A stretch of 64,000 nucleotides of DNA from the NCBI RefSeq assembly GCF_007644045.2, contig NZ_VMDW02000135.1:62001-126000 (forward strand), read 5' to 3'. The position numbers were made by a program, and so were the translations under genes. How positions within the stretch are numbered: the stretch's first letter is position 1; every line of letters begins with the position of its first letter. Below the pieces are notes generated by a model. It searched no databases, had not been told where the DNA came from, and worked only from the letters and a program-made list of their open reading frames with translations. Source of the DNA: Vogesella urethralis (GTDB taxonomy: Bacteria > Pseudomonadota > Gammaproteobacteria > Burkholderiales > Chromobacteriaceae). This document shows, in pieces, positions 28,254 through 39,269 of this stretch.

Positions 28254-28724
28254 TCAGTCCAGACCGGCTTGTTGCCGCCATTGGCGACACCAGGCATCAC
28301 AGGCCTGCTCCACCAGGTCCAGCACGCGCTCGAAGCCGTCGGCGCCACCGTAGTACGGGTCGGGCACTTCGGCCTCTGTTCCCAATATCGACAACAACAA
28401 CTGCGGTGTCACGCCTTTTTGCGATATCCGTCGCAACGCTGCCAGATTGGCTTTGTCCGCGGCCAGGATCAGATCAAAGCGGTCAAAGTCAGCGGCCTCC
28501 ACTTGCCGGGCGCGCTGTGCGCTCAGATCGTAGCCGCGGCGTCGTGCCGCCTGTACCGTGCGCGGGTCGGGCGCTTCGCCTACGTGATAGGCATGCGTGC
28601 CGGCGGAGTCTACTGCAACCAGGCCGTCCAGACCATGCCTGGACAATCCCGCCCGCATCACGCCCTCGGCGGTGGGCGAGCGGCAGATATTGCCCATGCA
28701 CACCATCAGTACTTTTTTCTGCAT
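28254..28724 (-). CDS. Low-molecular-weight protein-tyrosine phosphatase
   Basis: The 156-residue cytoplasmic protein has the P-loop C9-M-G-N-I-C-R15-S at the start and the acid motif DPYYGG near residue 118, the two hallmarks of the family. Relatives dephosphorylate tyrosine kinases of capsule or biofilm regulation, or small arginine-phosphate targets. No tyrosine kinase gene is nearby. The gap to the CheB-like gene is 19 bp, so the two are likely co-transcribed. Confidence 0.93.
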   Translation of the reverse strand: MQKKVLMVCMGNICRSPTAEGVMRAGLSRHGLDGLVAVDSAGTHAYHVGEAPDPRTVQAARRRGYDLSAQRARQVEAADFDRFDLILAADKANLAALRRISQKGVTPQLLLSILGTEAEVPDPYYGGADGFERVLDLVEQACDAWCRQWRQQAGLD

Positions 28725-28738
28725 GACATGGTTTCCTT

Positions 28739-28748
28739 GCGGCCAACC

Positions 28749-28750
<2 letters not shown>
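28739..28750. repeat. Copy of the 12-mer GCGGCCAACCTT at the uvrB stop
   Basis: The copy overlaps the uvrB stop codon by two bases and fills the short gap to the phosphatase gene. Confidence 0.8.
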
Positions 28751-30764
<2,014 letters not shown>

Positions 30765-31006
30765 GCAAGATCACTCTTTCGTCATAGAAATGGCGGCAAT
30801 AGGCTGCCATTTTCATGTATTTTGGCTAAAACTAAAACCGGACAACTGCCTGGATTCAATTTAAAATAATAATGCTCGATAAACTCGAATAACGGGTGCA
30901 CCCGGCAGGCCGTTGCCAAGGCACGGCGCTGTGCGCGCATCACCTGAGTGTGATCTCCCCTGCCGCGTCGCACCGAAGCATCCACATTGCATCGGAGTCC
31001 TTTTAC

Positions 31007-31867
31007 ATGATGCTCAGAACCCTCGCCCTGGCAGCCTGCCTGCTGGCAGGCAGCATGGTGGCGCAAGCCGCCCAGCCTGTAAACCTGCAAACCCAGGCTT
31101 ATGCCGCCAGCCCGCGCCTTAGCTCGCAAGCCGTACTGGTACTGGATAGCCAGACCGGCAAGCCAGTGTACGAAAAAAACGCCAGCCAGCAGCAACCGAT
31201 TGCGTCCATCACCAAGCTGATGACCGCAATGGTGGTGCTGGACGCCGGCCTGTCGCTGGATGAGCCGATCACCATCACCGACGACGAAGTCGACCGCCTG
31301 AAGAACACCAGCTCGCGACTGAGTGTCGGCTCCACGCTCACGCGCCGCGAGATGCTGCTGCTGGCGCTGATGTCGTCGGAGAACCGCGCTGCCGCGTCGC
31401 TGGCACGCACCTACCCGGGCGGCAAAGCGGCGTTCATTGCCAGAATGAACCAGAAAGCACGCAGCATCGGCATGCGCAATGCCGTGTTCCACGACGCCAC
31501 CGGCCTGGACATGCGTAACAGCGCCACCGCCCTGGACCTGGGCCGCATGGTAAAAGCCGCTTACCAGTACCCGCTGATCCGCCAGTTTTCTACTACCCAC
31601 GAGTACATGGCCCACCCCACGGCCACCCGCGTGCTGCATTACAAAAACAGCAACCCGCTGGTACGGGAAGGGGAATGGGATATCGGCCTGTCCAAGACCG
31701 GCTATATCGAGGAAGCCGGCCGCTGCCTGGTGATGCAAACCACCATGGGCAGCCAGCACCTGATCGTGGTATTGCTGGCGGCCAAGGGCTCGGCAGCGCG
31801 CGTGAACGACGCCAAGTCGATCAAGACCTGGCTGGAGGCGCATCCCAACACCTGGCTGTCGGGCTAG
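31007..31867 (+). CDS. pbpG: D-alanyl-D-alanine endopeptidase (PBP7 type)
   Basis: This periplasmic enzyme cuts peptidoglycan cross-links. The 286-residue protein has a signal peptide ending AQAA near residue 22, the catalytic SITK at 67-70, SSENRAA as the SxN motif and SKTGYIEEAG as the KTG motif. Length fits PbpG better than the larger DacA type, which has an extra C-terminal domain and amphipathic anchor. I chose the ATG at 31007 (GGAG 9 nt upstream); the next codon is also ATG. Confidence 0.92.
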   Translation: MMLRTLALAACLLAGSMVAQAAQPVNLQTQAYAASPRLSSQAVLVLDSQTGKPVYEKNASQQQPIASITKLMTAMVVLDAGLSLDEPITITDDEVDRLKNTSSRLSVGSTLTRREMLLLALMSSENRAAASLARTYPGGKAAFIARMNQKARSIGMRNAVFHDATGLDMRNSATALDLGRMVKAAYQYPLIRQFSTTHEYMAHPTATRVLHYKNSNPLVREGEWDIGLSKTGYIEEAGRCLVMQTTMGSQHLIVVLLAAKGSAARVNDAKSIKTWLEAHPNTWLSG

Positions 31868-31885
31868 CCCCGGCATCGCTACACA

Positions 31886-31925
31886 GCACAAGGCCCCGCG
31901 CAGTTGCGCGGGGCCTTGTGCTTTT
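31886..31925 (+). terminator. Strong terminator of pbpG
   Basis: A 17-bp perfect stem (GCACAAGGCCCCGCGCA and its complement) with a 2-4 base loop, then TTTT. Confidence 0.95.
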
Positions 31926-31933
31926 GCCTGAGA

Positions 31934-31963
31934 CCAACCTTTCACACGACGAAGGTTGGCCGC
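31934..31963. repeat. Inverted pair of the repeat motif between pbpG and fbpC
   Basis: CCAACCTT (31934-31941) faces AAGGTTGG (31952-31959) across 10 bp, and the right copy extends to the full 12-mer (31952-31963). It lies between two convergent genes, right after the pbpG terminator. Confidence 0.85.
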
Positions 31964-31972
31964 CACGGCCTG

Positions 31973-33025
31973 TCAGGCTGGCTGACGCCGGAACGCGATC
32001 AGGTGATCAAGCTCCAGTCGGATACCGATGGCCTCGCCAATGGCGTGGTTGTGGTGGCTGGGCACCTGCGCCAGCACCTGCTGGCCGCTATCCAGCTGCA
32101 GCGTGTACAGGAACTCCGAGCCACGGAACACCTTGCCCAGCACCCGCGCGGTAACCGGGCTGGCGTCGTCGTGCACCACGTCGTCCGGCCGCAGCAGCAC
32201 GTCGACCTCGTCCCCTTCGGCAAACTGGCGCGGCACCGCGCTGCAGTACTCGCCCAGCGCCAGCGTGACGCAACGCGGGCCGGTGACCTTGCCCGGCACA
32301 AACGCGCCCTGGCCGATGAAGTCGGCCACGTAACGGCTGGCCGGCTCGTGGTACAGCTCGTACGGTGGCGCCCACTGCTGCAGACGGCCTTCGTGCATCA
32401 CCCCCACCTTATCGGCCATGGCAAACGCCTCGTTCTGGTCGTGCGTCACCAGAATGGCGGTGGTGCCTTGCGATTTGAGGATATCGCGCACCTCGCGCGA
32501 CAGCCGCTCACGCAGATCCACGTCCAGGTTGGAGAACGGCTCGTCCAGCAGCAGCAGCTTGGGCTGCGGCGCCAAGGCTCGCGCCAGCGCCACGCGCTGC
32601 TGCTGGCCACCGGACAGCTCGTGCGGGAAAGCGCGCGCGTACGCGGCCAACCCTACTACCTCCAGCATGGCCAGCACGCGCTGCTCGCGCTCGGCACGCG
32701 GCAGCTTGCCCAGGCCAAAACCGACGTTCTCGCCGACGGTCAGGTGCGGGAACAGCGCGTAGTCCTGGAACACCATGCCGATCTGGCGCTGGTGCGCCGG
32801 CACCTGCTGCTGCGGGCTGGCGATGACGCGCCCGGCCAGGCGGATATCGCCGCCAGACAAGGGTTCGAAACCGGCAATACAGCGCAGCACCGTGGTCTTG
32901 CCGCAGCCGGAGCTACCCAGCAGGCAGGCGATTTCGCCCTGCTGCAAGGCAAAAGACATGTCGCTGACCACGGTCTTGCTGCCGTAGCGTTGCGACACCG
33001 AGACAAGTTCAAGCAAGGCACTCAT
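31973..33025 (-). CDS. fbpC: Iron(III) ABC transporter ATPase
   Basis: The 350-residue ATPase has Walker A GSSGCGKTT at 37-45, signature LSGGQQQRVALARAL, Walker B LLLLDEPFSNLD and a C-terminal TOBE/OB regulatory domain (about 240-350). It powers uptake of ferric iron with FbpB. The start at 33025 overlaps the fbpB stop by one base (TGATG); upstream in-frame codons are inside fbpB. The order fbpA-fbpB-fbpC matches Neisseria. Confidence 0.92.
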   Translation of the reverse strand: MSALLELVSVSQRYGSKTVVSDMSFALQQGEIACLLGSSGCGKTTVLRCIAGFEPLSGGDIRLAGRVIASPQQQVPAHQRQIGMVFQDYALFPHLTVGENVGFGLGKLPRAEREQRVLAMLEVVGLAAYARAFPHELSGGQQQRVALARALAPQPKLLLLDEPFSNLDVDLRERLSREVRDILKSQGTTAILVTHDQNEAFAMADKVGVMHEGRLQQWAPPYELYHEPASRYVADFIGQGAFVPGKVTGPRCVTLALGEYCSAVPRQFAEGDEVDVLLRPDDVVHDDASPVTARVLGKVFRGSEFLYTLQLDSGQQVLAQVPSHHNHAIGEAIGIRLELDHLIAFRRQPA

Positions 33026-34635
33026 CAGGCAACATCCCGTTGACGAGACAGCAGAATGGTGGGAATCAGCCCCACCAGCACGATGGCAATGGCCGGCAGC
33101 GCTGCCTGGTCCCACATGCCTTCGGCTGTCATGTTGTAAACGCGTACCGACAGCGTGTCCCAACCAAAAGGCCGGGTCATCAAGGTGATGGGCATCTCCT
33201 TCATCACATCGACAAACACCATCAGCACGCCGGTAAACAGGCCGCCGGACAACAGCGGCAGGTAAACACGGCGCAACAGCGCCCAGCCGGAGCAGCCCAG
33301 GTTGCGCGCCGCTTCGTCGTGGCTGCGGGTAATGCGGTTCATCGCGGTGTCCACTGCCGAGTACGCCACCGCCAGGAAGCGGGCGACAAACGCCAGCAAC
33401 ATGGCCAGCAAGGTACCCTTGAACACGGCGGTCACCTCGCCGCCCCAGCCCATCAGGGCAATGATCTGGTTATCCAGCCACGCCACCGGCACAAACACGC
33501 CCACCGCCAGCACCGTGCCGGGAATGGCGTAGCCCATGGTGGCCACCCGCGCCAGATTGCGCATGGCCTGGCTACCCTGGCGTCGCACCAGGTAGGCCAG
33601 CACCAGCGCAATGGCGGTAACCAGCACCGCCGCGATCAGCGACAGGCTGACCGAGCGCCAGGCGTACCCCAGAAAATCGCTGCTGAACTGGTTGGCAAAA
33701 TCCAGCGACGCCCAGTAGATGAGCTGCAGCATCGGAATGACAAACGCCAGCATCAGCACGCTACCGGCCGCCAGCGTGGCCACCCAGCCACGCCAGCCGG
33801 GCAGCGGCAGACGCGGTTGCGGCGCGGCACGCCCGGCCTGCGCGTAGGCGCGGCGGCCACGGCTGCGCTGTTCCAGCACCAGTACCACGAACACCAGCAT
33901 CACCAGCAACGACGCGATCTGCTTGGCGGTATCCAGCGAAAACAGCGCGAACCAGGCTTTGTAGATAGCGCTGGTAAAGGTGTCGAAATTGAACACCGCC
34001 ACCGTGCCGAAATCGGCCAGGCTTTCCATGATCACCAGGATCAGCCCGCCGGCAATCCACGGCCGCGCCATCGGCAGCGCAATGCGCCAGAAGCCCTGGC
34101 TGCGCGACAGACCCAGGCTCTGCCCTACCTCCAGCGCACGCCGGCCCATGGTGGCAAACGCATTGCGGGTAAGCAGGTAAACATAGGGATAGAACGCCAG
34201 TGACATCACCAGCACCAAGCCCCAGCTGCTGCGAATCTCGGGAAACCAGCGCATATTGTCGAAATGCGGCCGCAACCAGGTTTGTACCGGGCCGGTGAAT
34301 TCCAGCAGCCCCACCTGGGCAAAAGCCAACACATAGGCCGGCATCGCCAGCGGCAGCATCAGCGCCCAGTTGAACAGGCGGCGGCCAGGAAAGTCGTACA
34401 CCGCCACCAGCCAGGCCAGGCTGACGCCCAGCAACAGCACACCGACGCTGACACCCAGCAGCATGACGGCCGTGTTCCGGAACAGGTCGGGCAGCGTGAA
34501 TTCGATCAGGTGCGACCAGATGGCCGGGTCTGGTGTCAGCGCAGACAGCGTCACCACACCTAGCGGCACCACGGTGCATAAAGCGATGAGGCCGGCCAAC
34601 AGCCAGGGAAAAACAGAAGCGCGCAGACGGCTCAT
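33025..34635 (-). CDS. fbpB: Iron(III) ABC transporter permease
   Basis: The 536-residue protein is a fused double permease with about 12 helices and two EAA-type loops (EVGQSLGLSRSQGFWRIALPMARP near 165 and EAARNLGCSGWALLRRVYLPL near 450), as in FbpB/SfuB. It forms the inner-membrane channel for iron delivered by FbpA. It lies 131 bp downstream of fbpA, beyond a terminator-like hairpin that may lower its expression relative to the binding protein. Confidence 0.93.
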   Translation of the reverse strand: MSRLRASVFPWLLAGLIALCTVVPLGVVTLSALTPDPAIWSHLIEFTLPDLFRNTAVMLLGVSVGVLLLGVSLAWLVAVYDFPGRRLFNWALMLPLAMPAYVLAFAQVGLLEFTGPVQTWLRPHFDNMRWFPEIRSSWGLVLVMSLAFYPYVYLLTRNAFATMGRRALEVGQSLGLSRSQGFWRIALPMARPWIAGGLILVIMESLADFGTVAVFNFDTFTSAIYKAWFALFSLDTAKQIASLLVMLVFVVLVLEQRSRGRRAYAQAGRAAPQPRLPLPGWRGWVATLAAGSVLMLAFVIPMLQLIYWASLDFANQFSSDFLGYAWRSVSLSLIAAVLVTAIALVLAYLVRRQGSQAMRNLARVATMGYAIPGTVLAVGVFVPVAWLDNQIIALMGWGGEVTAVFKGTLLAMLLAFVARFLAVAYSAVDTAMNRITRSHDEAARNLGCSGWALLRRVYLPLLSGGLFTGVLMVFVDVMKEMPITLMTRPFGWDTLSVRVYNMTAEGMWDQAALPAIAIVLVGLIPTILLSRQRDVA

Positions 34636-34721
34636 GTCGGAAGCGAATCAGTCAAAAGAAGCATTATCGTTGTCCAGGCCGCGGAAGGGAATGCCATGGC
34701 AGCAAGCCGTCCGCAGCAAAC

Positions 34722-34748
34722 AAAACGGGGACGCCGCAGCGCCCCCGT
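34722..34748 (-). terminator. Hairpin between fbpA and fbpB
   Basis: ACGGGG pairs with CCCCGT, with a GC-rich inner part and TTTTG on the minus strand. It sits 20 bp after the fbpA stop and looks like a partial terminator that sets fbpA above fbpBC. Confidence 0.65.
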
Positions 34749-34766
34749 CTGGCTACCGCTCAGGGC

Positions 34767-35759
34767 TTACTTGTAGCCCATGCGGTCCATCAGCTTCACG
34801 GCCTCGGCCTGCTTGGCGCCGGCTTCGGATACGTTGATCAGGTCAGCCTTGAAATTGCCCCACGACGCCACGGTGGCGTTGGCTTTTACTTTCGGGTTGG
34901 CCGCAAACTCCATGTCGATATCGGCGTACAGCTTCTGCGCTTTCTCGGACGACAGCCATTCCAGCAGCTTCACGGCACCTTTCGGGTTTTTGGCATGCTT
35001 GGTCACACCGGCACCAGACACGTTCACGTGTACGCCGTTTTGTTTCTGGTTGGCCCAGAAGATGCCCACTTTCAGGTTAGGCGTCTTTTTCAGCAGACGG
35101 CCGTAGTAGTAGGTATTGGCAATGCCCACGTCACACTGGCCGGCGTCGATGGCTTCCAGCATCTTGGTGTCGTCCGGGAACACCGGTGCTGCCAGGTTAT
35201 CTACCCAGCCCTTGACGATCTTCTCGGTCGCGGCCACGCCCTTGTCGGCGATCATGGTACCCACCAGCGACTGGTTGTATACCTTTTTGGAGGTACGCAG
35301 GCACAGGCGGCCTTTCCATTTCGGGTCGGCCAGGTCTTCGTAGCTGGACAGCTGCGCCGGCTTCACGGTCTGGGTATTGAAGAAGATGGTACGGGCACGC
35401 ACCGACAGGCCGAACCAGTTGCCGGCCGGGTCGCGCAGGTTCGCCGGAATGTTGGCCGCCAGTGCTGCCGACTTCACCGGCTGGAACAGGCCCATATTGC
35501 TGGCTTGCCACAGGTTGCCGGCGTCGACGGTCATGAAGATGTCAGCCGGGGTATTGCTGCCTTCGGCTTTCAGGCGCTCCATCAGCGGGCCTTCGCCACC
35601 GCTGACCACATTCACCTTGACGCCGGTTTCCTTCTCGTAGGCTTCCAGAATCGGCTTGATCAGCTGCTCGGCACGCGCCGTGTAGAGGGTGACTTCCTCG
35701 GCCATGGCCACACCGCTGAATGCTGCCAGCACGGCAGCCAACATTACCTGTTTCTTCAC
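34767..35759 (-). CDS. fbpA: Periplasmic iron(III)-binding protein FbpA
   Basis: The 330-residue protein has a signal peptide (about 1-20, ending GVAMA) and the family sequence [26 protein letters not shown]. The iron-binding tyrosines are in NTYYYGRLL near residue 210. It carries Fe3+ from the outer membrane to FbpBC. I chose the GTG at 35759: AAGGAG lies 7 nt upstream and it gives a normal signal peptide, whereas the ATG at 35801 adds 14 polar residues before it. A sigma70-like promoter lies just upstream. Confidence 0.93.
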   Translation of the reverse strand: MKKQVMLAAVLAAFSGVAMAEEVTLYTARAEQLIKPILEAYEKETGVKVNVVSGGEGPLMERLKAEGSNTPADIFMTVDAGNLWQASNMGLFQPVKSAALAANIPANLRDPAGNWFGLSVRARTIFFNTQTVKPAQLSSYEDLADPKWKGRLCLRTSKKVYNQSLVGTMIADKGVAATEKIVKGWVDNLAAPVFPDDTKMLEAIDAGQCDVGIANTYYYGRLLKKTPNLKVGIFWANQKQNGVHVNVSGAGVTKHAKNPKGAVKLLEWLSSEKAQKLYADIDMEFAANPKVKANATVASWGNFKADLINVSEAGAKQAEAVKLMDRMGYK

Positions 35760-35814
35760 AACCAGCTCCTTGTCTTTCAGCCCGTTGGCGGACTGCGTCA
35801 CGATTGAGGCGCCG

Positions 35815-35844
35815 AGTATAAACAGCGTAGAGAACTGTTATCAA
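35815..35844 (-). promoter_or_regulatory. Sigma70-type promoter of fbpA, possibly Fur-controlled
   Basis: On the minus strand TTGATA and TATACT are spaced by 18 bp, about 60 nt before the GTG start. The AT-rich stretch around the -35 (GTAATCGTATTGATAAC) weakly resembles a Fur box. Fur control is expected for fbpA but is only suggested here. Confidence 0.55.
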
Positions 35845-35865
35845 TACGATTACAGTTTTTATTTC

Positions 35866-37143
35866 TTAGCGTGGCACCACCGGGAACCTTACCCAATCGC
35901 CAGCGTCCACCTTCAGTTTGCCGCCTCGCAGTCTGGCGACCGCAAAGCGTGGCTGCACCTGTTCGATCTCGATATCCCCCAACTGCTGCTCCGGCACCCC
36001 CAGGACTTCGCCATCAATGCGACGGATCTCGGTTGCCGGCCGCGGCTTGTACACCACCAGACGGTCGCGCACCGCCAGGCCATCCAGCGCCCCGGCCGAC
36101 AGGTAAATGCGGTCACCGTCCACCCGGCTTACCCGGGTAGCAAACGGCAGGCACTGCACGGCGCTGGAAACCTTGTCCACGATCAGGTTCAACGACTGGA
36201 CGACCACTTGGCCATAATCGCCACTGGCCAGGTCGCCAACACCGAATATGCGCTGCGACAACGGGCTGACGTCGCCGCGCGCCTGGAACAGCACGTTATC
36301 GCGCAGCAGGATGCCGCCGCTAAGGGTGTCGTACAGCCAGTACTCCAGCTCGAAGCGGCGCTCCACCGGCACCTGCTTGACCGACAAGCCCAGCAAGCCG
36401 GCAAACGGGCCGTTGTAATAAGTACCCTGGCGGCCGTCATAAGCGCCGCCAAACGCGCCGACTCGCGGCTCCTGCCGGGTGACACTGGTATCGATGATGC
36501 GCCCAGCCAGCACGAACTGCGCCGCTTCGCGCTTGCCGATGTCGCGCACGGTATCGGCCGCTGCGCTGGCCTCGCGCATTACACCACCAGGAAAAATGGA
36601 CACGCCACCGGCGTACAAAGCCTGGGTCTCGCGCCGTTGGTTGAACAGCCGTACCAGATCGCCCGGATACCAAGTGGCAATACTGCCAAGATCGCTGGCG
36701 ACCGTTGGCCGCTCCAGCTGGAAATAGGTGGTGACGATGCGGCGGGCCAGAAAGCGGCCCGGCGGCATGGCGGCGCGCTGGCAAGGGTCGACCTGCTTTT
36801 CCTCGCCACCGTCGGTATCGTGCTCCACGCGCACGAACAGCAAGCCTTCGCGCCAGCTTTCGCCCAGCACCTTGGTTTTGCCCGCCAGCGTCAGCGGCCC
36901 CAGCATAAGGCTTTCCTGCGTTTGCAGACCGGCCACCGTGTTGCTGGACGCTACCAAGCCGCCTTGGTGGGTAATGGCGATCTGGCGCAGTGCATCCTGC
37001 ACCGCCGCCTCGCGCGCCGCCACCACGCCAGCCTCCAGCGAGGCAATGCCTTCGGCCTGGTACACCTCGGCAGCTGCCGGCGGCAGCCACAAAACAAACG
37101 CCGCCCAGCAGGCGGCGCGCATCAATTTGGGTAGTCGCATCAT
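35866..37143 (-). CDS. flgT: Flagellar assembly protein FlgT
   Basis: The 425-residue secreted protein has a signal peptide ending AAAE near 26, then the FlgT N-domain start VYQAEGIASLEAGVVAAREAAVQDALRQ, a middle TolB-like domain, and a C-terminal domain with DRLVVYKPRPATEIRRIDGEVLG. FlgT forms the H ring around the LP ring of the flagellar basal body, best known from Vibrio sodium motors. It follows flgP by 3 bp, so the two form an operon. The fbpA gene downstream is unrelated. Confidence 0.88.
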   Translation of the reverse strand: MMRLPKLMRAACWAAFVLWLPPAAAEVYQAEGIASLEAGVVAAREAAVQDALRQIAITHQGGLVASSNTVAGLQTQESLMLGPLTLAGKTKVLGESWREGLLFVRVEHDTDGGEEKQVDPCQRAAMPPGRFLARRIVTTYFQLERPTVASDLGSIATWYPGDLVRLFNQRRETQALYAGGVSIFPGGVMREASAAADTVRDIGKREAAQFVLAGRIIDTSVTRQEPRVGAFGGAYDGRQGTYYNGPFAGLLGLSVKQVPVERRFELEYWLYDTLSGGILLRDNVLFQARGDVSPLSQRIFGVGDLASGDYGQVVVQSLNLIVDKVSSAVQCLPFATRVSRVDGDRIYLSAGALDGLAVRDRLVVYKPRPATEIRRIDGEVLGVPEQQLGDIEIEQVQPRFAVARLRGGKLKVDAGDWVRFPVVPR

Positions 37144-37146
37144 GTC

Positions 37147-37866
37147 CTAGTGCGAAACGTAGAAATCCCCGCCGTATACACAACCACTGTCGGTGCAGCC
37201 CATCTTGGCACCGTCGGCCGCCGGCATCACCCGCGCCGCTGCCGCTACATTCCCGGTGGTTACCAGCGCTGTACGATACGCTTTGAAGAAGCCTTCATCC
37301 AGTACCACTTCGGCGATGGTCTCGCTGCTGCCATCCGGCTTGAACTCGGTAGACAGCAAGCGCACGCCGCGCAGGAAAGCATCCACGTACACGCGGAAGG
37401 TGTCGTTGACGGTGACCAGGTTACCCACCGAGCTGCTACCGGACAGTTTGAAACCCTGTACCTGCTCCGCCACCGCACGGTAGGCGTCCAGTTGTGAAGC
37501 GCGCATCGCCAGCAGGCGACGTTGTACCGGCGACAAGTCTTTGCTGGTCGGTGGTGCACCATAACCGATGACGCGCAAACGCAGCGCGTTGTACTGTTCC
37601 TGCTTGTGTTCGGCCGGCGGGTCGGCCAGCGGGCCGACGTAGGCCCCACCCATCATTACACCACCGGGCGACATCACCGGCTGACGCGAAATACCCGGCT
37701 GCTCGTGGCTACCAGCCACGGCGGGTGCCGGGTGCACGCCTTGCGACGGTGCAACGGCCACCACGCTCCAGCCCTCGGCTGCCGCGGGCGCGGCCGGGCC
37801 GGAAGCACAAGCCGTGAGCACGCTCATGGCCAGCAAGCCGGGAATCAATCGGGTGATGTTCTTCAT
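37147..37866 (-). CDS. flgP: LPP20-type lipoprotein FlgP
   Basis: The 239-residue protein has a lipoprotein signal with the lipobox ending at C20 (SVLTAC), a Pro/Ala/Gly-rich linker to about residue 95, and an LPP20 domain with LAMRASQLDAYRAVAEQVQGFKL. FlgP is an outer-membrane basal disk or H-ring lipoprotein that works with FlgT. The partner gene flgO is not next to it. The linker is longer than in Vibrio FlgP. The upstream region has a TATAAT-like element but no clear -35. Confidence 0.87.
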   Translation of the reverse strand: MKNITRLIPGLLAMSVLTACASGPAAPAAAEGWSVVAVAPSQGVHPAPAVAGSHEQPGISRQPVMSPGGVMMGGAYVGPLADPPAEHKQEQYNALRLRVIGYGAPPTSKDLSPVQRRLLAMRASQLDAYRAVAEQVQGFKLSGSSSVGNLVTVNDTFRVYVDAFLRGVRLLSTEFKPDGSSETIAEVVLDEGFFKAYRTALVTTGNVAAAARVMPAADGAKMGCTDSGCVYGGDFYVSH

Positions 37867-38089
37867 AATCTGCTCCGCCGAGTAACTGTAGTCATTTTAT
37901 AGCCTGTTCGTGATATATCGACTACCACCGGGCAATCTTAAGCTACTTTTTAAAAATCGCCGCATTATAGGGTGGCGATGCCAGGCGGGATGGGCTACCA
38001 GCCGCCCCCGGCCACGCCGGCACACGGCAACGACCTGGCTGGGCGTGCTACACTTCGCACCGCCCGCATTTCAAGGACTGCGTTACACC

Positions 38090-38653
38090 ATGAAAAAACT
38101 GCTGTGCTCGCTGCTGATGCTGCTGCCACTGACGGCCCTGGCCGTGCCCACGGTGGAAATGACCACCAACAAGGGCCTGATCACCATTGAACTGGACCCG
38201 GCGCGTGCGCCCAAGTCGGTGGAAAACTTTGTGGCCTACGTGAAGGCCGGCCACTACAACGGTACGGTGTTCCACCGCATCATCGATGGTTTCATGATCC
38301 AGGGTGGCGGCTTTGCCATCAAGGACGGTGAACTGGCGCAAAAGCCCACCCGCGCCCCGATTGCCAACGAAGCCGACAACGGCCTGAAAAACGTCATCGG
38401 CAGCATTGCCATGGCGCGCACCAACGACCCGAATTCCGCCACTTCGCAGTTTTTCATCAACCTGGTGAATAACGAGTTCCTCGACTTCCGCAGCAAGACC
38501 CCGCAAGGCTGGGGCTATGCCGTGTTTGGCAAGGTGACGGCCGGCATGGATGTGGTGAACCGCATCTCCAAAACCCGCACCGGTTTCATCGGTGGCATGC
38601 AGGATGTACCGATCGAACCGATCATCATCACCAAAGCCATCTACAAACCCTGA
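38090..38653 (+). CDS. ppiA: Peptidyl-prolyl cis-trans isomerase, periplasmic cyclophilin
   Basis: The 187-residue protein has a signal peptide ([18 protein letters not shown]) followed by a cyclophilin domain with [25 protein letters not shown] and the bacterial WGYAVFGKV segment. It helps fold proline-containing proteins in the periplasm. The ATG at 38090 is chosen because it starts the signal peptide, with AAGGA upstream. It is followed after 17 bp by a second, cytoplasmic cyclophilin gene, so the pair is probably one operon from a tandem duplication. Confidence 0.94.
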   Translation: MKKLLCSLLMLLPLTALAVPTVEMTTNKGLITIELDPARAPKSVENFVAYVKAGHYNGTVFHRIIDGFMIQGGGFAIKDGELAQKPTRAPIANEADNGLKNVIGSIAMARTNDPNSATSQFFINLVNNEFLDFRSKTPQGWGYAVFGKVTAGMDVVNRISKTRTGFIGGMQDVPIEPIIITKAIYKP

Positions 38654-38670
38654 TTCACAAGGATAGACAC

Positions 38671-39168
38671 ATGATCAAGCTGACCACCACCCACGGTGAC
38701 ATCGTTATCGAACTGTTCGCCGACAAGGCACCGAAAACCGCGGCCAACTTTGAACAATACGTACTGGACGGCCACTACAACGGCACCATCTTCCACCGCG
38801 TGATCAACGGCTTCATGATCCAGGGCGGCGGCTTCACTGCCGACATGGACCAGAAAGACACGCGCGACCCGATCCAGAACGAAGCCAACAACGGTGTTTC
38901 CAACAAGACCTACACCATTGCCATGGCCCGCACCCCGGACCCGCACTCCGCCAGCGCCCAGTTCTTCATCAACGTGGCCGACAACGACTTCCTGGACTTC
39001 CGCAGCGAAAGCATGCAGGGCTGGGGCTACTGCGTGTTCGGCCAGGTAGTACAAGGCCAGGACGTGGTTGACCGCATCAAGACCGTGGCCACCGGCCGCA
39101 AGGGCGGCCACCAGGACGTGCCGGTAGAGCCGGTGGTGATCGAGAAAGCCGAGATCATCCAGGCCTGA
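38671..39168 (+). CDS. ppiB: Peptidyl-prolyl cis-trans isomerase B, cytoplasmic cyclophilin
   Basis: The 165-residue protein lacks a signal peptide and consists of one cyclophilin domain ([35 protein letters not shown]). It is close in sequence to the ppiA product just upstream. ACAAGGATAGAC upstream gives a good ribosome-binding site. Length and motifs are standard for PpiB. Confidence 0.96.
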   Translation: MIKLTTTHGDIVIELFADKAPKTAANFEQYVLDGHYNGTIFHRVINGFMIQGGGFTADMDQKDTRDPIQNEANNGVSNKTYTIAMARTPDPHSASAQFFINVADNDFLDFRSESMQGWGYCVFGQVVQGQDVVDRIKTVATGRKGGHQDVPVEPVVIEKAEIIQA

Positions 39169-39269
39169 TAGCGGCCCGGTCGGCGTGCCTGCACGCCGGC
39201 CAGCAAGCGATCCCACCGACACCCCCTGCTGCCTGGCACAGGGGGTGTCTGCCATCAAGAAACCGAGCC

